64,000 nucleotides of DNA, from contig NW_021167081.1 in NCBI RefSeq assembly GCF_003711515.1, positions 310,001 to 374,000 on the forward strand, in the 5' to 3' direction. Position 1 is the first letter of the stretch. Every line of letters starts with the position of its first letter. Both the position numbers and the translations under genes were made by a program. Shown here one piece after another: positions 47,474-59,233 of this stretch. Under the pieces are notes generated by a model. The model did no database searches. It saw nothing but the letters and a program-made list of their open reading frames with translations, and was not told the origin of the DNA. Source of the DNA: Sodiomyces alkalinus F11 (lineage: Eukaryota; Ascomycota; Sordariomycetes; Glomerellales; Plectosphaerellaceae).

Positions 47474-48377
47474 GCTGGCTACGCCGGCTAAGCTCCCTTT
47501 TCTTCGTTCGCCGCTTATTTGGACAAATCGAATTCGCACCTTTGCCTTTATCTTTTTCCCTCTCTTCTCAGCAACACAAAGGGTTGAGTAGGCGGGCGGG
47601 GGGTGCGCAACAAAAAGGGGGCGGGGCGAGGAGGTTCTTGGATGCACTACTGATCTTTTTCTCGGGGCCGCGGGCTGGCTGCTGGAAATAGCGAAAGGTT
47701 TGAGGGGCATGATGACAAGATAAGCGACCCTCCACATGTCGTCGTCTTTTTCCTGGTTGTCAGTTGTCGGTCTCATATACTCCGTTTCTTTTTGCTTTGG
47801 AGGACGTTTCGCATATGATGATGATAGCAATGCAATTTGAAGATGGTTTCATATACTCTGAACGTGTTTGAAAGTGTCAAGTGAAATCTGCCTCGCTGGA
47901 AGTTGTCTGAACTAGCCGCCGATCGTAATATATACGATGGGGTTCCTTCTCTCGTGGGACGGAACCCGTGAGGTTGTCGGTTTATGAGCCTTGACTTTTG
48001 AGACATTCACATCCTCCGGCTACTGATGTCCCTGACGACGTCTTGGCACCGAAATAGCCTCCCATGACTCGTATTTACGGGGAATCTCCGCTATTAGCGG
48101 TCGTTAGCGTTATTGTTTGTCCTCTCCATTGGGCTTTGGATAGCCCCTGAATCATCGATTCTAGGGGGGGGACGCTTCCACTGGTCAGGGTCAGGGATCA
48201 AAGCTTGAAGACCAAATATATAACAACGTCGTCTTGCTGTTTTGTTGCTCTTAGTATTAGCCTCTGCTGTCTATACGTTGTTGGCTAACGATAACTGTTG
48301 CACGAAACTACATATATCCTGCCATTGTCTCCAAACATATTGAGGGCAGTCAACAGCACGTCTTCCTACAGACGAAG
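47474..48377. other. Intergenic region between subtilase and oxidoreductase
   Basis: No gene seen. It holds the subtilase 3' end and the promoter of the oxidoreductase. Confidence 0.45.
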
Positions 48378-49532
48378 ATGGCCAACCGATGGACCTTGAC
48401 CGGCCAAAAAGGCTTCGAGACATCTCTGAAATACGAGGAGGGCGTCACATTGCCGGTGGAGCTGGGACCTCACGACGTCTTGGTTGAGCTTCGGGCAGCC
48501 AGTCTCAACTTTCGCGAACTCGCCATCGCGAATGTCGAAGTAAGTTGCCCAACCTTTCATACCCTCATCATCCCAGGGCCAAAAGAGGAAGGGAGACGAG
48601 AAGGGTCTGGCTAACGTTTTGCACGGTAGAACGGCCCCGCAGGAACCATCACGCCGAACGTCGTCCCCGGGTCCGACGGCGCGGGGATAGTCAAAGCAGT
48701 AGGACCATCCGTCACCGGCTTCCAACCGGGCGACCGCGTCGTCACGCACTTAACTCCCAACGTGGTCGACTCGGCGGGCGACGACGCCCCGGCAACGTTC
48801 TCGGACATCGGCCGCGGGTTGGGCCAGACGGTGGACGGCACGCTGCGCACGGAGGGCGTGTTCGCGTCCCATGCGCTCGTGCGGGCGCCGGAATCGCTGG
48901 ACTGCTGGTTGCGAACCGCTACGCTGACGTGCAGCGGGTTGACGGCGTGGAACGCGCTCTTCGGCCTCCGCGGGAGGGAGGTGCGGGCCGGCGACTGGGT
49001 TCTCGTGCAGGGAACGGGAGGGGTGAGTGTGGCGGCGCTGCAGTTTGCGGTGGCGGTGGGGGCGGATGTGGTTGCTACGACGTCCACGGGGGGGAAGGCG
49101 GAGAGGTTGCGCGGGTTGGGGGCGAAACATACGGTTGATTACCGGACGAACCCGGACGGGTGGGGTGCGGAGGCGCGGGACCTGACGCCTGGAGGTAGGG
49201 GCTTCGATTTCGTGGTCGATATTGGTGGGAACGCTACCCTTGCGCAATCTCTGGCGGCGGTCCGGACGGATGGGATTGTGCTTGTGGTGGGATTGGCTGG
49301 CGGGGAGGCGGAGCCGGTCCCTCTCCTGGGAGCGCTTTTGCACGCTTGCACGGCCAGGGGGTTGTTGTTGGGTAGCAGAAGGCAGTTCGAGGATATGGTG
49401 CGCTTTGTCGACGAGAAGGGCATTGTCCCTGCTATTGACGACGTTGTGTTCGAGCTACATGAGGCTAAGGAGGCGTATAAGAGGCTACAGGAGAAGAGAC
49501 ACTTCTCTAAGGTGGTCATCAGAGTTGGTTGA
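48378..49532 (+). CDS. MDR-family oxidoreductase, quinone-oxidoreductase-like
   Basis: Two exons, 48378-48539 and 48630-49532, give 354 residues. The intron has GTAAGT and GGTAG ends. The N-terminal GroES-like domain includes HDVLVELRAASLNFREL and VVPGSDGAGIVKAVG, and the Rossmann domain begins VLVQGTGGVSVAALQFAVAVGADVVAT. The GHE motif and the cysteines that bind catalytic zinc in true alcohol dehydrogenases are not seen, so this is probably a zinc-independent NADPH-dependent reductase acting on quinones, enones or aldehydes. It ends with KRHFSKVVIRVG, the usual C-terminus. The gene is intact, unlike the decayed genes immediately downstream, and could be the survivor of the same cluster. Confidence 0.9.
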
Positions 49533-49756
49533 CCCTGATTTGGATGTGCTTGAGGAAGATTAATCCTTTGGAGCATTCAAGTAAAGATTTCTCTTCTCTA
49601 TCTAAGCTGGGAACTCGCATCGCAATGTCAAGGGAAATGAAGAAGAATCAATGAAAGAAATAGGGGCGAGGGGGGGTTGCTCAAGTTGAGCCATCAGCTC
49701 AGCTCTATAAACTCCTTTCCATTTATATCAACTAGGATGGCTGGAATGATAGACTC

Positions 49757-50235
49757 CTACCAACTCATGCGTCCCGTCCCCCACATGGGGAATGTGTTGT
49801 CAACGTCAGTCAGCTTGGACGGCCTGGGCTGCGGAGTGTTAAAGGAGGACTGGGTCCCAATACGACCGAGAATCTCGGGATCCACGAATCTGAAGCCATT
49901 GAACTCTGAGGCGGCGGCGTAGTGTCGTTCGTCTCGCATGATGGCCCCCGATGGGGTGCAAGCCCAGTCGCCAACTGCAAGCTTGGTGCCGTCGGATAGA
50001 TCGAACGGTTGGAGCGCACGTCGACGAGTGCTCACTAATATTGATAAAGGTTAGTTCTCTCACCTTTTAACCCCAAAGGGGACTACACGCACTAAACTCG
50101 ACCGGGCTTACCTTATCGTAACCTTCTTGGATGATCTTTTGGCCGTTTAAAAGGTAAGCCCAGACTCGGATGCGCTTCACGATGGGTTTTACGAGATGGC
50201 TGAATATCGTAGTTGGGCTTGGCTGCGTCGTCGAT
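49757..50235 (-). pseudogene. Decayed cytochrome P450
   Basis: The downstream part (50035-49757) reads RRRALQPFDLSDGTKL, DWACTPSGAIMRDERHY, FNGFRF, then MWGTGRM, which is the K-helix-to-heme region of a fungal P450. It then runs straight into Ser-Trp-stop, exactly where the ACPGR heme loop should follow, so the heme Cys is missing. The upstream part (about 50235-50112) reads VWAYLLNGQKIIQEGYDK, the N-terminal region of the same enzyme class, followed by a splice donor. The roughly 300 residues that should lie between are gone. A large internal deletion plus 3' truncation make a functional product impossible. Confidence 0.7.
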
Positions 50236-50724
50236 GTTGACGGCGAAGTTAAGGGAGATAAGATGGGCTTGGTAAATATATGTAGGCCTAGGGGACTGCA
50301 CTGTCTTTGCTAGATCCCGGCACCAAACACAAGGAGAGTACTCCGGCGAGAAGACTTAGGAGGACGAGAGAATCCATGGCAGACGGGGTGTCTGACTCTC
50401 TGTTCAATAGTCGGTGAACTTCTACTGCTGAGGTTTAGATGACCGCAGGGAGACAGATGTCAGATGATAGACTTGTTTCCTGACCTCCCAGGACTGAGGA
50501 CTGTGACGAGGACCCCCCAGCCAAGCAACCCATCTCGTCCTTATATTTGCCGACAGACAATCGCATACTTCTTTCTTCCACTTCGGACCATTCCTTCCAG
50601 ATGTCATAGATCCATAGTGCCTGGTTCGCTCGGCGCCTATCGCAGGCATCTATGGACATAATCCGTGGTCCTTAAGTTCCAATCAGCTTGGCATTATTCC
50701 CCAACGTCGTTGATCGCTTTCAAC

Positions 50725-51330
50725 ATGTCAGAGTCTGGCGGTGATATTCTCCAGACCGATGTCACAGCAGAAGGGTTCCTGGCGGCCACGGTGGTCTTCG
50801 ATGCCGCCTCAGCCCTTTTGGTCGTCCTCAGAGTTGTGAACGGCATGCGATATCACAAGAAGCTGCTGATTGACGATTGTGAGTTGTCCCTCATGTCTGG
50901 AATAGGGTCGTCCTCCTGAACAACTCTTATCCCGTGTTCTCGTAAAAGGAGGGACTGACTGTCGATTTCTAGATCTCTCTATTCTGGCGGTTTTGTTCTT
51001 GGCTGCAGCCTGCAGGCGGCGCAATCTACAATGTCCAATTTACACGTCCGTATTCCCCTGGTGATGAATGATAGCACTGAGATGATGATTCTTGTCTCAT
51101 GGGTCATGGTGAGAGCATTGGAGATCTGACAAAGCTGCACAGAACTCAACGAGCCCGGAACAACAATCGAGTTCATCGGACGAGTGCGTACTATTTCCCC
51201 CTTTCCCTCGGTTTCTACTCCTCGACCATCCGGCTCACCTCCCTCCAGACCATCGTGGCATCCATGTGGATGGCCGTCCTAGGATGCTGGACAGTCAAAG
51301 CACCCATCTTGATCCTCTTCATCGGTATAT
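50725..51330 (+). pseudogene. Decayed fungal rhodopsin-fold membrane protein
   Basis: An intact first exon (50725-50878) codes for MSESGGDILQTDVT and helix 1 (VVFDAASALLVVLRVV) ending LLIDD. The next exon, from 50973, continues YLSILAVLFLAAAC, as helix 2 of the family should. It then appears frameshifted within a TGCAG repeat, because AIYNVQFTR follows in the next frame. A further exon (51249-51324) gives VASMWMAVLGCWTVKAPILI, helix 3. Helices 4-7 are missing. The family is the same as the intact receptor at 13.2-15 kb, but the two are only distantly alike. Confidence 0.55.
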
Positions 51331-51379
51331 TGGGCGTCTTTGCCTTCTTTATCACTGGTCTTTTGTGAGTCTGATGTTC

Positions 51380-51590
51380 CTACAGAATCTGCTCAAAGTA
51401 CGCATCGTACGCCTTGCGGGCCGAGGTCGCATTGAGCCATTGACCCCCCGCTTGTCCCTCGCGTCGAAGAAGCCGAGGATGACCTTCCGCATGGCGTGCA
51501 CGGGACGGATGCCGAGGATGCGCGAGGTGATGAAGGCCTGGATGGTCGACAGCGGTGGGTGACACCGGGTGAGACCAGCTTGTCAATGAA
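51380..51590 (-). pseudogene. Frameshifted ORF remnant, unidentified family
   Basis: On the minus strand one frame reads AFITSRILGIRPVHAMRKV, then ILGFFDARDKRGVNGSM. A two-base shift later, another frame continues TSARKAYDAYFEQIL and stops. The two halves fit together as the C-terminus of one protein if two extra bases (CG) near 51433-51437 are ignored, so this is a recent frameshift in a real gene. I do not recognise the family. A further minus-strand fragment at about 52090-51920 (EHAIAVDPELTFIPYLLGIY) may belong to the same decayed gene. Confidence 0.45.
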
Positions 51591-52889
51591 TTGCTGAATA
51601 CAGGGGACCTGTCACAGGGCGCCTGGGAGCGATCTGCAGAGTATTATACGGATACGGGACGTGGAGCGACACGCTATTTAGTATTTATACCGTGCTCGGT
51701 ACTGATGGGCCGGTTACGTAAGCCCGCCCTGGAGCGGAGCTACTGTATTTAGCTTTCTAAGGTACCCTTCGTGAGAGGTGAGAGGGGTGGAGGCAACTTT
51801 ACCACTGACCGTATCACTCTTTTTCCTTCCCAACCGGGAGACAAAGAAAAAAGAAGAAGAAAAAAAAGGAATAAGAAGAAAATGGTAATATCTTTTTATT
51901 CTTTTCAAATGACCTCACCTCAAACTCGGTACTCAACGTCAGGAGGTAGATCCCCAACAGGTACGGGATGAAGGTGAGTTCCGGGTCGACGGCGATGGCG
52001 TGCTCTGCGCAGGCGGGCGAAACTGGGCGAGGCGATCCAGTGGTCTTTTCCATCAAAGAGGTCTGATGTGCGGAGATGGTAATCCCGTCTGCTACTCGCC
52101 AGAGATCGCGATCACGCGCAGCCATTAGAGACGTTCGCCAGATCATAAAGTAACTATACTACCTTAGACACTGACAGTTGCTGGACTCCATGTTCGACAG
52201 AGCTCATCTCGACCGGTCCATATTGCTGCTTGGTGTTATCCTGCAGCTCTGGGCTGGGTCCGTGGCTGTCGCACCGTGGTTGTTGCCTATCATCGGCATC
52301 GGCATGGGATTAGCACGGGCGACGCGACTAGGGACGTCGCCGCGTCAATATGACCATCGAAAATAGTCCAACTTGACGTCGGCACTGGTCGAAGAGGTCG
52401 GAAGCTCATCACGTACATGCCGAGTAATGTCTGGTTGAAATGAGGACTGGTCTGTTCGAATCATACTCCCGTTTGCCCTCCTGAAGATAGCGTCCCGAGA
52501 GTATGGATCAGGGCCCGGCAGCGACCATGCCAAGCGCTAGTATCTTGGACCGTTTGGCGATTCAGTAGGTACGTGTAGAATGCAGAATTCAGATCTCACT
52601 ACGCAGGCAGAAGCCGGGCGCCCAAAATTGTGTCTAGGCCAGTATGGTTATGGCCCCCCCCCCGGCTCATTTCCCGTTCTATGCGTGTTCCTGCACGCCG
52701 CTTGGCAAATCAGAAAAGTCCCTTTCTGGGTAAAAATTTCCCCTCTAATAAATCCTTTCGCTTCGCCTCCTTTTTCTCGTATCGTCCCCATTTGACGGTC
52801 TAAAAACTGAACGTGCCCGCTTCCGCCATCATCATCATGCTCTCGCAACACCACGTCTCAGCGAACAAGAGAATCCACCAGCAGCAGCT
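51591..52889. other. Fragments and promoter between decayed genes and GT32
   Basis: No intact gene. Short minus-strand coding-like fragments lie at 51900-52146 and 52370-52533, and a hydrophobic plus-strand ORF at 52178-52366. They look like parts of decayed genes. From about 52640 the DNA is the C/T-rich promoter of the glycosyltransferase. Confidence 0.35.
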
Positions 52890-54032
52890 ATGCTGTTCCT
52901 CCACCGTCTCGTAGCATCCAAACGCTCCAGAATCATCACACTCGTTGCATTGTTCCTTTCATGTTCTACTCTCGTTATTCTTTGGAGTGTCTGGGACCTG
53001 GATGCCTTGCAGAGGGTCAGCAGTCGACTCGGATCGCACCGCGCCTCGGAGAACCATACCTCGCCGGAACCGACACCGCCTGAACCGACACCGCCGGGCC
53101 AGGGACAGTCCTCGCCGGAGCAGCCCTTCGTTCCCCCAGCGGAGCAGCCTTTATCCGGAATACCCAAGAAGCTCTGGTACAAGCTCGGACCCAAGGGTCT
53201 GAACGAGAAGACGCAAGCATGGACCGACAGTTGCATCAAGAACAACACAGACTACGAGGCCGTGTTCCTTAATGACTCTGCGGCCGACACCTACGTGATC
53301 CGAACCTTCGGGGAGTCCGATCCCGATCTCGTCGATCTCTACCTCAACCTCACGGGTATGTACTACCTATAAAAATAAAAATAAAAATAAAAATAAAAAA
53401 CCCACACACACAATGCTGACAACCACACCTCGACAGTCCCCATCTTCAAAGCCGACATCCTCCGCTACCTCCTCCTCTTCGCCGAAGGCGGCGTCTACTG
53501 CGACCTCGACGTCTCCTGCCACGCGCCCATCGACGACTGGATCCCCGGCGACCTCAAAGCCCAAACCGCCGTGGTGGTCGGGTGGGAGTTCGACGGCGGC
53601 TACGGCGACAACATCCTGCGCCAGTTCGCCACCTGGACCATGATGGCCAAGCCGCGGTCGCCGCACCTCTGGCGCGTGGTCGAGGACATTGTGCGGTTCT
53701 TCCACGAGAAGATGCGCGAGCACGACGTCCCGCCGCAGGGGCTGACGCTGCAGATGATCGGGGACGTCGTGGACGGGACGGGCCCCAGGCGCGTCACGCG
53801 GAATCTGGTGAAGGTGTTTGAGGAGCAGTTTAACACTACGTTGCCGGAGATTCGGAGGTTGGAGCAGCCGAGGCTCGTGGGGGACGTGTTGGTGCTGCCT
53901 GGGCATTCTTTTGCGGCGTCGATGAACAAGTACCCGGGCATGAAGGTGGTGCCGCCGCCGTTGGTGATTCATCATTATGCTGGGTCGTGGAAGAATGAGA
54001 ATGGTGGCGAGGTTGCCTCGAAGGCTACATGA
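52890..54032 (+). CDS. Glycosyltransferase family 32 (OCH1-like)
   Basis: Exons 52890-53355 and 53437-54032 give 353 residues. The N-terminus is short and basic, followed by one membrane helix (about residues 14-35, IITLVALFLSCSTLVILW), so this is a type II protein, probably of the Golgi. A Pro/Glu/Thr-rich stem (SPEPTPPEPTPPGQ) leads into the catalytic domain: IPKKLWYKLGPK, then ADILRYLLLFAEGGVYCDLD with the metal-binding DxD motif (Asp181-Leu-Asp183), and the late HHYAGSWK that is common in the family. It probably transfers a mannose or other hexose from a nucleotide sugar to a glycan. The intron contains an AAAAT repeat (53371-53399). Confidence 0.9.
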
Positions 54033-55276
54033 TGGACCATGTACATGTAAGGTATGTAATATTGGGAACTGGAGTTTTGGGGGAGCTCAGCGTGCGTTGT
54101 CTGATTTGAGTACAATCCGTCGGGATATATGGATTGAACTTGTAATAGATGTATATACCTAGATCATGCTGTACACTACCTTAAGGTACCTTACTTAAAA
54201 TAAGATAGAAGGTCAAAGTTATCGAAGTCTGTACTTGTGGAACGGATAGTATGCATCATGTTGTTAAACGTTTCCAGATGTGAGTTGCAAGTCAAAGTGA
54301 CTCGGTGTATTAAGTACCTTAAGGTACCTTGGGATGGATACGATTATTTAGTCAAGGTTGAAGAACAAAGCAGACTGTATTCCTCCGCTTACGACACATA
54401 AGGGAGGTTAAAAGAAGAACAACTCCGTCTACCCAGCGCGGTATCAATAATTAGGCACATCAGTGACGCAGGGCAGGACCTAGGGCCAGACGACAGCGCG
54501 AGATCAAACCTGTTTGTAAACAAAACAGAAACAGTCCAGACACCCCCCGAAAACGAACAAAAACCGAGAAAGCCATCAGCAGGTTGGCTCATTGACCCAT
54601 CTATCCATTATTGTCCCAGACTTCCTGAACGCCCCAGTTGTCACGCGCACCGTGCTCCCCAACAGACATGAATCGTCGATCGAACCGTTTTGTTTGGCAT
54701 CGAACAAATGAAAAAAAAAAAAAAAATTCAAGAATATATGAATGACATGAAATAATAATACAAAGGAGCACTCGAAACAAAAGACACAGCCACGGTAGCC
54801 GTCCAAGTCATCCGTTGCTCAAGACAGAACGAAGGCACATGACACGGTCATCCGTGGTCTCGGATTTCAACATCAGCCACCTCGTAACGGTCACGAACGA
54901 AACGCCAACTTTACCTTGTCGGGTCGTCTGACGGAAGACAAAGCGGCGGGAATGATAAACAGAGCCCAGCATGATAAACGGTTTTATCAAAACGCCAACG
55001 TGACTTTACCTTCAGATCACAACCGAAAGGTCAGAACTTGACCGAAAAACATCACGACGGAATTTTGAACCAGAAAACAAAAACAAAAGAATGGAGAAAA
55101 TCAAAAGTAAACGAATCAAGCCTAACGCCGAAACTACAAAGCAAATTAGAACTATGTGCGTAAGCGTACAGAAGTGCCAGACCCATGATGACGTCGTTGT
55201 CCGACGAACACCTATAAATCCGTCCTGCTCTTCCTGCCCGACGCTCAAAGCTGCCACCGAAGCGGCGCCACTGATG
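54033..55276. other. Intergenic region with GGTACC palindromes
   Basis: No gene seen. Two GGTACC-type palindromes lie just beyond the GT32 gene, at 54179-54193 (CCTTAAGGTACCTTA) and 54312-54330. A poly-A run is at 54711-54726. Confidence 0.45.
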
Positions 55277-56545
55277 CTAGTCAAGAGCCTGCCTCCACCC
55301 CTTCTGCTGCCTGCTCGCTCGCGCAGTCTCCGGGAGAGGCTTCGATATCCGACAAGCTGCCTCTTCGGGGCTGCGACGTATGCTTCTGGGGCTGCCGCTT
55401 CGGTGGGGGCGGTGGTTTCGTGGGGTTTCTCGGTGGGAGCAGGCTATGTTGCGCATCATCGTCGGTGCACGCTTTTTGGCGTCGCCGTGGGTGGTCGTGG
55501 CGGTGGTAGAGGTGGCGGTAGATGTGGCGGTAGATGTGGCGGCGGCGCTGATAGTGGCTTTCCGCTCTGGTTGGGGGGTGGGGGTATCAAGGGGATCGGT
55601 CTCGATGGACTCTATGATGGAGTCGAAGATATCGCACGGGAGTTGGGCTGCAGCGAGGTCTTCCTCTTTGAAGGTCTCGTCCATGGTGTAATAGTCGTCC
55701 GAGGTAATAAAGTCGTCTGCCTGCGACGTTTCCTCCTCCTCCTCCTCCTCGTCCATTTCCACTTCGTCCTCCTCCCGTCCTCGCCTCTCGCTCAAACGCA
55801 GCAAACGATCTCGGCCAAAAGTGGCCGATTCCGACCCCGAAAAGGACAACGATCGGGCGGGCGAGGGGTGGTGGAGACAGTAGTCGCGGTGATGAGATTC
55901 CGTGGGCGAGGACACGGCGGACGTGTCGGATGGCATGGTCATCGACTGGGGAGAAGGGGGTAGGTCGGCGAGCTCGGACGTCTTGAACGAGGTGTCGACG
56001 CGCAGCATGGGGGCGCGAGACGGGACAGGTTTCTTCTCCTCGGCGGGCTCGGGGAAGAACTGCGCATCGTCAACATCGCCAACACTACTGGCGTTCGTGC
56101 TCCCTGCATACAGACTACTCCTGTCAGTGCACGACGAGATGGTGGAGGCGGCATCGTTATCTGTGTGGCGATGATAATAATCTTCGGGTAGGTAGTTCGC
56201 GAAGTAGCGGATGAGGGAGTCGAAGGAGCGGGTGCGGAAGAGCTGGACGGCCATGGGCCACTGCTCAGAGCCAATAAGTTTGGGGTTGCCGATGATTTCA
56301 AAGGCGACGGATTGGAGGGACTCGTTTAGTTGGTCGAGTCGTTGCTGGCGGCGCTTGGCCATGAGGCGATGGAACTCGGCCTCGGTGTTCGCCTCGGTGG
56401 AAATCTCGTAAACGTCATGGTGGAAGGCGTCGGGATCTTGGAGGGTAAAGGAGAAGGTGTTGTACTGATCATGTAGCTTGGTAAAGAGGTCGGCTCGTTC
56501 CATTCCAAACTTCCACGATGGCCAGGTGTATATGGGATCGTCCAT
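55277..56545 (-). CDS. Acidic protein of unknown function, probably fungus-specific
   Basis: Single open frame of 422 residues starting MDDPIYTWPSWKFGMERADL. The first 140 residues look folded and conserved in style (LFTKLHDQYNTFSFTLQDPD, EAEFHRLMAKRRQQRLDQLN, SLIRYFANYLPEDYYH). The middle is Ser/Pro-rich, then comes a poly-Glu run (from CTC repeats at 55733-55752) and a helical acidic part, DDYYTMDETFKEEDLAAAQL. The C-terminal tail is basic and Ala/Thr-rich. No enzyme motif is visible. It may be spliced near the C-terminus, where composition changes. I do not know its role. Confidence 0.7.
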   Translation of the reverse strand: MDDPIYTWPSWKFGMERADLFTKLHDQYNTFSFTLQDPDAFHHDVYEISTEANTEAEFHRLMAKRRQQRLDQLNESLQSVAFEIIGNPKLIGSEQWPMAVQLFRTRSFDSLIRYFANYLPEDYYHRHTDNDAASTISSCTDRSSLYAGSTNASSVGDVDDAQFFPEPAEEKKPVPSRAPMLRVDTSFKTSELADLPPSPQSMTMPSDTSAVSSPTESHHRDYCLHHPSPARSLSFSGSESATFGRDRLLRLSERRGREEDEVEMDEEEEEEETSQADDFITSDDYYTMDETFKEEDLAAAQLPCDIFDSIIESIETDPLDTPTPQPERKATISAAATSTATSTATSTTATTTHGDAKKRAPTMMRNIACSHRETPRNHRPHRSGSPRSIRRSPEEAACRISKPLPETARASRQQKGWRQALD

Positions 56546-59233
56546 GGTATAAAAGGTCGTAGTAATCGTCCCGGCCCTCTCTCTGAGGACGGGAAGTCGG
56601 TGTCAAGTCAAGTCAAGGCGGGTTATCGGTACAGTCCAAACGGTTGCGTTCGCAGCGAGCGAAGACGACGCTGTTGAAGCGGGTCTATTGCATCGATGTG
56701 GGAGTTTCCATCCTGCCGAGTGAGTCCAGTCCGTGAAAGGTAGGCTTTACTCGTTTAGTGAGCTGGATAGGGGTTTTTTCTTTTTTTGGGTGATGTTGGC
56801 AGAGAGGACAGAGGAAGTGAGGGATTGAGACGGAGACTGAGACCGAAACCGAAACCGATACTGAGGAGTTGACAAGTCTGACTGACGGTGAAGGTGAGGA
56901 TAGAGACGATGTGGGACGAGGAAAGGGACGACACGGGGGGTAGACTAGACAGGACTTGGGAGAGGGAAAAGGGGGACAGGGAGACAGGGGAGACGACATT
57001 CCATGTTTTCGCCTTCCGGAACACACCACAACGCACCACAAAGGCAGAGACAAGGGCTGGCCAGTTGGGCGGAAGGAGCGGACGCCGCAATGGGCTAACT
57101 ATGGGTCGGTCCTAGGACTAGGACAACTGGCAAGGGATATCGACCAATCACTCGGACACTGCATAGCGCTTTCCCGCTCTGGTCCGGCTGCATGCATGGG
57201 TAGTGGATATTGAAAAGAGCCAACCAATTAGAAGGCCATGGTCATGCGTCAGCCGTGTTTCCAGCGGTAGGACCATATCCAATAACATTCCGAGTCGGAA
57301 GAAGAGACCCACATGATCAAATCCTGGACCGGAAGGAAAGAACTTGGGGGTCGAAGCGAAGACGGAAGGGAGGACCAAACCATCACATCACCATACCATC
57401 GTCTCTTTCCTTTCGTCGTCCTCTGCCCAGGGTTCGTGCCCAACTTATGACACCATCCCGGCTCGCTTCCAGGTTGAATCGTCCAAGTACGTGACTAAGC
57501 CAGAACAACGAACCCCGGGTCCATATTTCCCTCACCGTCCAATCTCGGAATGACTCCCCCCCCCCCCCCAATTTTTTTACTCTTCTATTTTCCTCGTCGC
57601 TTGATGGCCCCCTGGATCAAATGCAATGTCCCAAAATCTTCCCCATGCAACGAGTAACCGATAAACGGCGGGGATGAAATCGACCGTACGGACCAGCAAA
57701 AAACCAGCAACATCGTCATTCTCTCTACGTCCACGTCTCCTCTCCGACTGGCATTTTCACCTGATCCCTCTGCATGACAGAGAGACGGTGATTTTCCTCG
57801 AGCCTGATGGGCAGGTCAGTTCACTTCGACCTGCCCTGGAGAGGGGTGGGTACTTGGTAATTAATTACTGTATCCAACCCAAACCTTCCTACCTCTATGG
57901 GGTGGGAGGGAAACTTGGAAGAATCAACATGGCTACGACGGGGAGGGACCAGCACTCTTTTATACGTCTGCTGTCTGCTGTCTGCTGTCTGCTGACAAAA
58001 CCAGGAGACGAGCAACGCAACGTGGTCAAATCCCATGCTGCAGGATTGCCCTTAGCCCTCGAACACTGCACGTTGTATGCACGAGCGTACGAAGGAGTTC
58101 GTATTGGTTGATAAACAAGCGGTCAACCGCATCTCTCCGACTCTCCTCGTGACAACCAGCGAGCATCCGTACAATACGAAGTGTGTCGCACATAAAGCCA
58201 ACCGCCCTATAGGAAAACAGGAACAGAATCCTACTCGAACAGGAGGGCGGCGAGTCGAGGGGAGGCGCCTATCAAGGGGAGAACTAGAGAGGAACATTGC
58301 CCACCTCATCCACTGCACCGCCCGCTTCCCACAGTCATCTGTTTCTATTCCCAGCGCCCTGTGGCTGAGGCTGACCCCCATGCTTCGTGCGTCTTCTGCA
58401 CGAATACTGCCTACGCCTACAGGGCTCAAACCTGGGGTTAGATGAGGCTGGTGTCGACAGGGGTCTTCAAGCACTCGCAGATGAAGAGCAGAGCCCTAAT
58501 TCTTCGCATCCCGCCCCCCGCCCCCTCAGTCTCCACGCTCTTCTCTTTCTGTCTTCTTGGCCGAGCCCTCTCCTTGCCGTCCTTTGCGCTGGCTGACTAT
58601 CTTCAACTGTCTACCTACCTATCCCTATCGCCTCTCACCAGGCACCACGCACCAGGCACCAGGCACCAGGCCACTCCTCGTCTCTCATTTTCCCTCGATG
58701 ACTCCATCCCCGTGAGGCTGCAGTTTGAGATACCCATCACCGGGCCTTTCCTCCTGCTCTGAACTCGCTGTCTGTCCGACAAGGCCTTTTCTCTTCCATT
58801 TTCTCTCTGGGTTTCTGTCTGTTTCTCCTGTCCCTGTCCCCCCCCCCTCCACATAAACCCCATAGTGTCTACTCCTGGGGACTCTAACTCACCCATCCGC
58901 CTCCATTTTATTCTCTTAACCCGTCTCCTCGTTTCATTCGCCTGTCCTCCGTGCATTCATTTTTTGACCTACCATCGGAGGTCAAAATAACCGTTGCTCT
59001 CGGCGTCCACTTGTGGCCCAAGCTTTCCCAACGTCCTTTCATCGAAACGGCATTCGAAGTTCACTTCTCCCCTTACCCAGCATCTTATCTTTTGTCGTGC
59101 CTTCAAAAGGTTCCACATTGCTCTCCTTTGTCTGGAGTCATCCCTTCTTGTTCCCTTGCGCCACTGCCTAGGTCGCTCGCCATCTGTGTCATATCACGGA
59201 TGGCTGCCTAGCCCGGCCCCCTCCCACCTCGTC
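56546..59233. other. Intergenic region, about 2.7 kb
   Basis: No gene I can support. It contains GTCTGCT repeats (57957-57994), a CACCAGG repeat array (58637-58671) and a long C/T-rich leader before the kinase gene. The closest gene starts on both sides face outwards from here, so it holds two promoters. Confidence 0.4.
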
